Source: Pseudozyma flocculosa PF-1
Taxonomy: Eukaryota; Basidiomycota; Ustilaginomycetes; Ustilaginales; Ustilaginaceae
DNA length: 64,000 bases
NCBI RefSeq assembly: GCF_000417875.1
Contig: NW_006920880.1
Location: 564,260 to 628,259 of the forward strand
Direction: 5' to 3'
In this document: in pieces, positions 58,326 through 64,000 of the stretch
Layout: the number at the start of each line of letters is the position of its first letter
How positions within the stretch are numbered: the first letter of the stretch is position 1
Notes under the pieces: generated by a model
The model's database searches: none
What the model was told of the DNA's origin: nothing
What the model saw: the letters and a program-made list of their open reading frames with translations, nothing else
Position numbers and translations under genes: made by a program

Positions 58326-60849
58326 TGCGGTGGAAATGAGTACGATTGTCGAGCAGGGATTGTCGAGTAGGGGTGATTCGGTGGATGAGGATGAGTGTGT
58401 CAGGGAATGGATGGCGAGAGCGGGGACGAGCTCGTGAGGTCTGCGAAGGGTGGCGAGAGCTGGGGAGGGCGGCGAGGGAGGGGAGGACCGGTGCAGGCTG
58501 GGTGGTGCGGCCTGGACTGGCCTGGGCTGGCCGGAGAGATACTTACCAGTTTGGCCGGACGCAGACGCGTCGGGATCGCGCCGAAGGGCGGTAGCCTGTC
58601 CGGTCGGATAAGCCGATGAGGACCATTTTGCAGTGAACGTACGCGGTGGCCAGAGGCGCCGACTGACTTGGGGTCATCGGCAGAGGCAGGATGAGCCACG
58701 AGAAGGCAGAGCATGAAAGGGACTTGTTGCGGATGGGTCTGCCGAGGGTATACGCACACGTATATCCTCCCCGCCGATGCCCCGCAAATGCGTCTATTGG
58801 TACTTGAGCTGGGACAGGCAGATGAGAGGGCGCGAATGGTGAGCATCTGGACGTATCGAGCAGCGGTCGTCGATTTATGCCACACATACCTCGCCTGCCT
58901 CCCGTATCGCCCCATCTTCGGCAGCGTGCTTTGCTGCGGTCTCAAATGCGTATACCTCCTTCCCCGCGCGCGGAAACGAGCTGCAGACGCACGGCCGACG
59001 ACGCTCGAGTGCCGGCATCTTGTGGAAATGGGGGCGAGGGGTTCTTCAGATCTACAAGGAACTAGGGAAGATAGCGGGGCCAGCATCAACAATGAGATGT
59101 ACCGGGAATTGGGACCGGCCGTTCGGGTCAGCGCGTGACCCGCACCAAGATGCGCTAGAGCGTGGTGTGGGGCTGCTGGTGAGCTCGGAGGGTGTTGAGG
59201 CGAGGAAGAGACAGGTTTGTTGCTGCTGTCAGTCGTGCACCGTCCCGAGCATTGTGACGACACCCCCTCGCCCTCGCTCGGTCCCAGGCCGGACACCCAT
59301 CCGCCGACGGCGCAACGGGCGACACCTTGGATGCCTTTCACCCCGCGCATTCCGCGATACCCAGGACCGCTGGAGGACGAATCGAGACGGACGGCGATCA
59401 CATCGACGAGCGTGCTCGACCGACTTTTGCAACGTCCGTTCCTGGCGACGTCCGGGCGACGTCCTGGCGACGTCCTGGAGCGGGAATCTCTGAGTGGATC
59501 TGTGAGGGAGATAGACAGAGTGAGGGCGGGTCAGCATCGAAGCGCGCCGAAGACCATGAGCAGCAGGAGGGAGAAGGACTCACCCAATGTCGGCGACCTT
59601 TTCCGACGAAATCCGGTGAGAGCGCCTGGTGACGGCGCCCTCGCTGGTTGCCGCCGCGCCGCGGAGCCGCCACGTTGCCGGCTGCCTCTGTGAGCCGCCA
59701 CGTTGCCGGCTGCCTCTGTCCGTCAGACCGGGCTGCGCGAAACACGCGAGCTATAAAGCCTTGGTTGTCTTAGCATTATAACCATTGCACCTGAATTACC
59801 TGGTCCGAAGGGACGGGAGACAGCCGACGATAGCGGCGGCAAGAGCGGAGGCGGCGGCAGCGGCGGGCGGCTTTTTCGATCCGGTTGATTCGGCGGATGC
59901 GGTGGTCAATCCGTGGGCCTGGTTGCTCTAGCGGTCGTGAGTGTTGATTTGCAGGCGGCGACAGCACCGGAGATCGAGTCGATGCGGTTGATGCGATCGC
60001 CGCGGAAGAGCGAAGAAGGCAAGGGAGGCCGTCAGCAGTCGATCTTGAAGCGGTGAGGGCGTCGTCACAAGGCTCACCTGTCCCTCGCCGGGCGTCGTTG
60101 GACTGTAGGGCAAGGTGTCTGTACCACTGCGAGTGGCTGAAGAGGCGCTGAGGATGTCGAGGTGACGGCGAGGGTAGCTACCTCGGCCAACGACGTCGGA
60201 AGAGAAAGTCGCCCGCGAGCCAAAGCGGCAGGCGGCGAATGAGGGAGGAGAGGAGAGCCATCGGGTAGGGGCGCTGGGGCGGTGAGTCTGAAGGCGTGGT
60301 AGCGATGGTCCTTGTGGTGGTGGTAAGAAGAGCAGTGGAAGGCGGGCGAAGGGGCGAATAGGCGAGCAAGCGCGTCTACCCCTGTGTTAGGCGGCTGCCC
60401 AACATGCCCCGCGGGCGCCCGAGTCCCGAGGAAGGGCTGGCGGGCGGCGGCGCCGAGCGGCAATTGCCGCAGCCGGCCCCTCGGCCACGGAGGGATATCG
60501 AGGGAGCTAGTATATAGTCTCCAGGTCCCCGCGGAGGCCTCTGATGGTCTCCTTGTCTAGTGTACTATATCCTCTTACCCCTAGAGACTGGTACAGCATC
60601 GATATCCTTACTCCTCCTCATCCCTGACCTCTCCACGCAAGCCCTACACCGTCCTCGGCCGCCCGCGGTATCCAAGACCCCGAGGGCATAACATTACATT
60701 CGACCTCTAGCCTTGCCGACGTCAAGGATGACTCGCCCCAAAGTGGCGGACAAGCAACAGGCTGCCGTGGCTTTGCAGCGCAGGAAGGAGGTGGTTGTCT
60801 CGCCCTCACGTTGATGGCTGTGCACGTGATTGGCGTATGACTCCGCCCC
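58326..60849. other. Gene-poor region with short tandem repeats
   Basis: About 2.5 kb upstream of the unrecognised gene, so it includes that gene's promoter. It contains an 11-bp repeat (GGCGACGTCCT type, three units, about 59443-59476) and a perfect 28-bp tandem duplication (59664-59691 and 59692-59719). No supported gene. Confidence 0.5.
59664..59719. repeat. Perfect 28-bp tandem duplication
   Basis: Two adjacent identical copies beginning GAGCCGCCACGTTGCCGG. No ORF crosses it meaningfully. It is likely a recent slippage or unequal-exchange event. Confidence 0.9.
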
Positions 60850-60857
60850 CTTTGATG

Positions 60858-61841
60858 TCATCCGCTCAGCCAGCCCTTCTTGCATCGGCCGATCAGGCAG
60901 GCAACATTGTCAGCCGTGACCACAGCAGCTGCAGCCTGCAGCTCTTTGATGAGCTTTGCACCTTAGCATGTTGCCACGTGGTCTGTCGCTTGGCCTTCCA
61001 ATTTGCCTGGATTGTCCTTGCCGCAGCTTGGGCACTTAGCTCTCCAGACTGAGAACCTGCAGCCAAGGGTGCAGTCAAGCATGGTGGCAGCCACCTTGTC
61101 AGGGGTGCACTCCGACTTGGACCCAAAGAGCCCTGCAAAGTTGGTCAGGGGCAAGTCCCTGTAGGTCGATTTGTGTATGGCATTGAGTGGACAAGAAGGT
61201 CCAACCTTTGCAAGTCAGTCCCAGCAAACTTCCTTGAGAGCATTGGCCCTGGTGCATAAGAGCATTGGTGGCCCTACAATGATCTCAATGTTGCACAGAG
61301 TGGCCAGTGGATCTTGTGCAGAGCAAGCCACTTGTAGGTCTGCAGAATCATGATGGACAGGTTCATAGGCTGCAGCAAGGACTGAAGGTATTTTGTGCAC
61401 TAGCACAAAACATGTCTTCAAGCCTGCTTGTCATCACATGCACTTACTTGCCTAGGTCTCATAGACCTGAGCAATGAAAAGCACCATCTCTACATGCTCA
61501 CTCCTTTGCAGCAGGTGCCAATTCATCATATTGGCAATGTGTTGCATGAAGCACAGCAGGCAAAGGGAGAGGCACTTGATGACATGAGGAAGGCCTCCCT
61601 TCTTTGCTCAAGCAAAGGGCACAAGCACTGGCACCTTGGCCTTGTCTGCAGAAGGAGGAGATGATGGAGACAAGGCTGAAGATGCAGAGGATGGTAATGC
61701 CAGCTTTGATGTAGATGGCCATATGAGCAAGGCTGAGGCCATCTGGAGGTGTGGCGGTACAACAAGACAGAAAGTTGGAACTTGATGCAGCCCCTGGACC
61801 TCAACATGGCTGGGCACTGTAGCAGCTGTTGCCTGTTGCAT
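60858..61841 (-). pseudogene. CpG-depleted degenerate reading frame, probable mutated repeat element
   Basis: One minus-strand frame reads as protein-like sequence for almost 1 kb but is broken by in-frame stops ending at 61608 (TGA), 61452 (TAG), 61434 and 61431 (TGA TGA), 61215 (TGA), 60963 (TAA) and 60858 (TGA). Each stop can be made by a single C-to-T or G-to-A change, for instance from CGA, CAG, CAA or TGG. Pieces that look coding include MQHIANMMNWHLLQRSEHVE, CNIEIIVGPPMLLCTRANAL and, with a C-x2-C pair, VWRAKCPSCGKDNPGKLEG. From 61169 to 61754 there is no CpG at all, unlike the CpG-rich neighbours. This fits a transposon-derived or duplicated gene hit by repeat-induced point mutation or methylation decay. 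I cannot name the family, and no terminal repeats were found. The frame may extend upstream to about 61935. Confidence 0.6.
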
Positions 61842-61939
61842 GTCAGTCCAACTTGCAGAGTATGCTTCTCACATAGATGACACAAGAGGGCTGTCCAGCA
61901 GACCGACCTCTTCATCTCAAAACCTCAGGCTGTTGCAGC

Positions 61940-62390
61940 AATCTTGCTTCAAGTCAGCACGAGCGCGGTAGCTCTTCGAGCTTGCTCGTCATCAGAAGCT
62001 CGATTCCGCCCAGACCTCACAGCACACCTGCATCCACGCCTCGAAAGGACTGATGAAAACCAAATGATTGTCAGGAGGGGCACTCGTTGGGCAGACACAA
62101 TGCTGGTGATGGGCAAGCAGAGGGCAAGGGAGCGGGAAACAGTGCACAAGGTCATAGGACAAAACGAGGGGCGGGGGGCAAGGGGGTATATCGTTCGTGT
62201 ACCGACTCTTGTCTAGCGCGGCCGCGCTCGCGGGACGACGAGCGAATCAGGTAGGACTCATGACAGTGCGGATGGTCGGGAAGAGATGTATGGATGATGA
62301 CATGCCGGATGCTGTTGAATGATGGACTGGATGCTGCTTGAAGGTCGTTCTCGTACCGGTTCCTCTACCTCGCGCCGGGCCTCTCTCTGC
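61940..62390. other. Transition from CpG-depleted relic to normal sequence
   Basis: CpG content returns to the local norm from about 61960. The stretch up to 62390 holds the 3' untranslated region of the following minus-strand gene. No gene is supported. Confidence 0.45.
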
Positions 62391-64000
62391 CTACCTCTTC
62401 CTGCCGAAGAGCTTGGAGAGACCTTTTGAAGGTGTCGTGGCTGCACTGCCGTGAGATGCCAACGAAGGCTCGCTGAGGCGGGCGGCACCGGCTGTGGCCC
62501 CGCCGCTGCGGAGGTCCCTGGAGCTGCTGCTGGCGACGGAAGCAGTGCCGGAGCGGTTTGAGAGCGGGGGCGAGTAGATGCCGCCGTTGCCGTCGCGGTA
62601 GCTCAGGTGGGACACCTCGCTCCTGCTCTCGATCCTCTGCAGCCGCTCCGGCCTGGTCCCGCGCATCGACGATGACGACGACGACGATGACGACGAGGCC
62701 ATGGCCGACGAGGTCGACTTCTTCTTGAGGAGGGAGCTGATCTTGCCGCCGCCGCCGGACTTGTGCGGGTCCTGGGCGAGGAACTTTGCTTCGGCGGCGA
62801 GGATGCTGACGGGTTCCTCGTCGTCGCCGCCGCGGCGGCTGCTGCGCAACGATCGGCCCTTGCGCTCCATTTCGGCGCGCGCGGCGGCGAGCTGCGCTGC
62901 TCGTAGCCTCTCGGGGTTGCGCGTGAGGCGCTCGAACTGCTCCTTGGAGAGGCCCTGCTCTGCGAGGTAGTAGGTCGAGAGCAGCGGGGGCAGGTCGTCG
63001 ATGACTTCGGCCTCGGCGGCATCGGCGTCGTAGTGCGTGGGCGCCTGGCCGAGCTCCTCGTCGAGGCCGCAGGTGATCTTGGACGTCTTGGCGCGTCGCA
63101 GCAGCTCGCGCGGCTCGAGCTCGTTGGACAGGCTCGAGTTTGAGCTGTGGCTGAGGACCGAGGGTGGGCCGCTGTGGTTCAAGGAATGGCGCCCAGAGTC
63201 TGGCTGGGACCGCACGTCGTCGAAGCCGTCGTGCTCGTGCGAGAGACTGGGCGGCGAAAAGGCAAAGGGGTGGTCGCCGTCGTTCGAGACGACGCTCGCG
63301 ATCTCGTCGCGCCTCGGCATCAGGGTGGCGATCGAGGCCTTGCTGCGAATGGTTCCGGGCATGCCGGCGTGGTGCTGCGAGGATGCTGATGGCGGGTACT
63401 GCGACGCGGCGGTCGGGGCCCTTGTACCGTGCCAATCAAACTCGTCCAGCACCGAGAGCGGGGCGTTCTGAGCGGGCGGGAGGTCGGCGGCGGCTGTCGA
63501 TCGCGACGGCGGCGATGGAAAGTTGTCGACAGCCAGCGTCAGGCTTTCTCGCCGCTGCGGGGCCGATGTGTCGGCGGCATTGGAGCAGGTGCGCCGTCTG
63601 CTTCCGGCCAGGCGCTGCTCGCCATCGAGGGCAAGAGCCGCCATTGCTGCTGTCGTATCGGGGACGGGCACGTCTGGGAGCATCTTGCCGTGTGCCGGCT
63701 CCATGGGTGCCGTCGACGGCCGCAGTCTTTGCGCGCGCCGCTTGGTCCCGATCGGGCGGAGGCCGGTCGTCGTCGAGCTTTCGCGCGTCACAGCGGTGGG
63801 TGTCATAAACTTGACCCTGGTCCTGGGCGCGGCGGCGGAGGCGACGTGTTGCAAGCTGTCGAGGTCCGAGTCGTCCTCGTACGGCGTCTGTTGGCCGAGC
63901 TCGCTGGCGTAGTCCGAGTTGGCGTAGCCGTAGCCGTTGCCGTCGCGGTCGCGAAGGCCGATGGACGAAGGTATGGACTCGGCGTGCGTCGAGACGCTGT
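62391..64000 (-). CDS. Unrecognised Ser-rich protein, N-terminus beyond the window
   Basis: An open minus-strand frame runs from the window edge to a TGA-type stop at 62391, about 536 codons, with no intron needed. No known domain is recognised. Most of it is Ser/Pro/Ala/Arg-rich and probably disordered. A central segment (coordinates about 63100-62850) looks helical: ELLRRAKTSKITCGLDEELG, then IDDLPPLLSTYYLAEQGLSK followed by EQFERLTRNPERLRAAQLAA. A 10-12-residue Ser run is coded near 62667-62700. The C-terminus GLSKLFGRKR is basic. The N-terminal part visible at the right edge (NGYGYANSDYASELGQQTPY) continues upstream outside the window, so the start is not seen. Confidence 0.75.
   Translation of the reverse strand, partial: SVSTHAESIPSSIGLRDRDGNGYGYANSDYASELGQQTPYEDDSDLDSLQHVASAAAPRTRVKFMTPTAVTRESSTTTGLRPIGTKRRAQRLRPSTAPMEPAHGKMLPDVPVPDTTAAMAALALDGEQRLAGSRRRTCSNAADTSAPQRRESLTLAVDNFPSPPSRSTAAADLPPAQNAPLSVLDEFDWHGTRAPTAASQYPPSASSQHHAGMPGTIRSKASIATLMPRRDEIASVVSNDGDHPFAFSPPSLSHEHDGFDDVRSQPDSGRHSLNHSGPPSVLSHSSNSSLSNELEPRELLRRAKTSKITCGLDEELGQAPTHYDADAAEAEVIDDLPPLLSTYYLAEQGLSKEQFERLTRNPERLRAAQLAAARAEMERKGRSLRSSRRGGDDEEPVSILAAEAKFLAQDPHKSGGGGKISSLLKKKSTSSAMASSSSSSSSSSMRGTRPERLQRIESRSEVSHLSYRDGNGGIYSPPLSNRSGTASVASSSSRDLRSGGATAGAARLSEPSLASHGSAATTPSKGLSKLFGRKR

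Noticed and set aside
60500..60600. Possible LTR end near TATATAG and its partial inverted counterpart
   Set aside because: The two arms match only partly, and no target-site duplication or second copy is seen in the window.

Overview
This is a 64 kb piece of a GC-rich fungal nuclear genome. Genes carry many short introns with GTGAGT-type donors and CAG acceptors, codons end mostly in G or C, and gene content is typical of fungi: a WOPR regulator, a Zn2Cys6 regulator, a DUF2408 protein, a GPR1/FUN34/YaaH acetate-transporter relative and an Hmt1-type ABC half-transporter. A basidiomycete, probably smut-like (Ustilaginomycotina), is my inference; no rRNA or marker gene confirms it. There are two assembly gaps (4795-4871 and 57656-58028).

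Layout. 1-4.3 kb: 3' part of an inositol monophosphatase (+) facing a glutamine-rich bHLH regulator (-). 4.3-7.7 kb: gene-free, rich in short repeats. 7.7-12.2 kb: DNA topoisomerase III (-) in 14 proposed exons. 13.2-18.1 kb: an OPT-family transporter (-) and proteasome subunit Rpn6 (+), divergent. 18.2-24.7 kb: a class I/II aminotransferase (-) and an ABC half-transporter (+), divergent. 25.5-32.7 kb: a DUF2408 protein (+) and an FG nucleoporin with a C-terminal Ran-binding domain (+). 32.7-41.3 kb: a very long stretch with no convincing gene, ending at a WOPR regulator (+, 41.3-43.4 kb). 44.3-50.0 kb: a flavin monooxygenase (-) and an acetate-transporter-family protein (+), divergent. 50.5-58.3 kb: a Zn2Cys6 regulator (-) and a large unrecognised protein (-). 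58.3-62.4 kb: gene-poor, including a CpG-depleted degenerate element at about 60.85-61.95 kb. 62.4-64 kb: C-terminal part of an unrecognised Ser-rich protein (-).

The genes are mostly unrelated housekeeping and regulatory functions (DNA topology, proteasome lid, nuclear pore, transport), each with its own promoter. There is no biosynthetic cluster, CRISPR array, or tRNA/rRNA gene that I could support. The least ordinary observations are a 586-base stretch without a single CpG over a stop-riddled reading frame (a RIP- or methylation-like footprint), a predicted 4-nt microexon in the acetate-transporter gene, a predicted 13-nt last exon that completes a zinc knuckle in topoisomerase III, microsatellites sitting in 3' splice-site tracts, and the long gene-free region upstream of the WOPR gene.

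All exon boundaries were worked out by hand from splice consensus, reading-frame continuity and remembered family conservation. No alignment or transcript data were available.
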